From contig WJXM01000066.1 in assembly GCA_019456405.1 (NCBI GenBank), positions 1 through 39,647 of the forward strand: a stretch of 39,647 nt of DNA, given 5' to 3'. Both the position numbers and the translations under genes were made by a program. Below the pieces are notes generated by a model, which was given only the letters and a program-made list of their open reading frames with translations, was not told the DNA's origin and searched no databases. Shown piece by piece: positions 39,195-39,647 of the stretch; the stretch's first letter is position 1, and every line of letters starts with the position of its first letter. Origin of the DNA: Ferrovum sp. (lineage in GTDB: Bacteria > Pseudomonadota > Gammaproteobacteria > Burkholderiales > Ferrovaceae).

Positions 39195-39574
39195 TCATAT
39201 TGAAAACTCAGGCAGTTGCATCGCATCGGCCGGAGAAATAATCCTCACGCCGGAAGTTGCCAAACTTTCCGACAACACCAGCAAATTTTGTCGCCGGTCA
39301 CCAGCCAGTCTGCACAGGCTGCCAGCGTCGCATGAATGAATTTGTCGTCATCCGCATCGCGGCAGAAAACTTTTACAGAAATTTTTTGCGGCACATCTGT
39401 CCAGTATGCAACCGTATCGATGTCGTGCAGGATTTGCCTGCGATACTCCATCGACACATAGCGGTCAAACTTTGGCAACCACAATCGATGCTTGAGTTCC
39501 GCGAATGGTAAGCGGTAAATTGGCGGCGTTATATTTTCCTGAGTAATTTTCTCCCATACTCTCCCCCAGGTCAT
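39195..39574 (-). pseudogene. PIN-family toxin gene with a one-base frameshift
   Basis: The frame from 39574 reads LPFAELKHRLWLPKFDRYVS, then VKVFCRDADDDKFIHATLAA and ADWLVTGDK, the classic PIN_3 core, but then shifts into nonsense ending at 39245. In another frame from the same point the expected ending appears (NLLVLSESLATSGVRIISPA, then MQLPEFSI) with a stop at 39195. Adding one base in GGCGACAAAATT (near 39290) restores it. The N-terminal DTN region should lie further upstream, at or beyond the window edge. It lies outside the att site. Confidence 0.7.
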
Positions 39575-39647
39575 GTCATGGGAGGCAAGGGAATGGAAAC
39601 AAATTCGGGTAGCGGTAGATTGCGCTACAGCAAGCAGGAGTGGCAGG

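Noticed and set aside
39145-39339. Plus-strand 64-aa ORF after att
   Set aside because: It is largely antisense to the end of the PIN toxin gene and has no ribosome site.
1-39647. CRISPR array or cas genes
   Set aside because: No regularly spaced repeat array was noticed on reading; the repeats found are operators, boxes or the PIN duplication.

Overview
This window looks like the inner part and right end of a mobilisable/conjugative genomic island from a Gram-negative proteobacterium. Its backbone is a P-type (IncP/TrbB-L, TraB-TraM) conjugation apparatus scattered over six minus-strand operons, with a MOBP relaxase operon on the plus strand. The element seems to be integrated at a tRNA-Lys gene: positions 39042-39087 hold only the 3' half of a tRNA-Lys(TTT), the signature of an att site, and what follows is probably host chromosome. 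The backbone style resembles ICEs and plasmids of acidophilic or soil proteobacteria (Acidithiobacillus is a guess, not proved by the sequence).

Layout, left to right. 220-4539 minus: trbL, topB (topoisomerase III), radC. 4935-5669 plus: HigBA toxin-antitoxin cargo. 5727-11136 minus: lytic transglycosylase, Pmp3-like peptide, lipoprotein, trbJ, then trbE-trbD-61 aa-trbC. 11433-16958: a cargo hotspot with a NotI-type restriction enzyme plus D12 methyltransferase (plus), a TIR-like/SLATT-like two-gene module (minus), an ISL3 transposase and orphan ORFs. 16922-21366 minus: traF protease, coupling protein TraG/VirD4, ArdC-like antirestriction protein and a 49-aa gene. 21447-about 22470: an integron-type gene cassette with attC, abutted by the 5' end of a group II intron. 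22511-26074 minus: a TOPRIM primase in two frames, a zeta-like kinase and trbB (VirB11). 26449-28061 plus: ParA-like two-gene cargo that appears to have cut the end of traB. 27989-30987 minus: traB-traM-traL-traK-like. 30988-31385: candidate oriT. 31386-33556 plus: traJ-traI. 33686-38822 plus: a PIN toxin-antitoxin locus split by a 4.1-kb AbiE defence island flanked by 170-bp direct repeats. 39042-39087: att. 39195 onward minus: a frameshifted PIN toxin gene outside the element.

The most striking unexplained pattern is a 20-bp box (minus-strand sense GTTCCCTCCCTGCNGAGTCT) present six times, once in front of each of the six minus-strand transfer operons. In at least four copies it is followed by a short inverted repeat whose stem sequence differs but stays paired. 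This looks like an element-wide regulatory signal for transfer genes.

How it works together: TraI/TraJ/TraK would process oriT, TraG would couple the relaxosome to the TrbB/C/D/E/J/L channel (pilin matured by TraF, wall opened by the transglycosylase), while ArdC, primase and TopB would help establishment in the recipient. TrbF/G/I (VirB8/9/10) homologues and the integrase are not in the window. Cargo is dominated by defence and addiction modules: HigBA, R-M, TIR-SLATT, AbiE, PIN and possibly the ParA pair.
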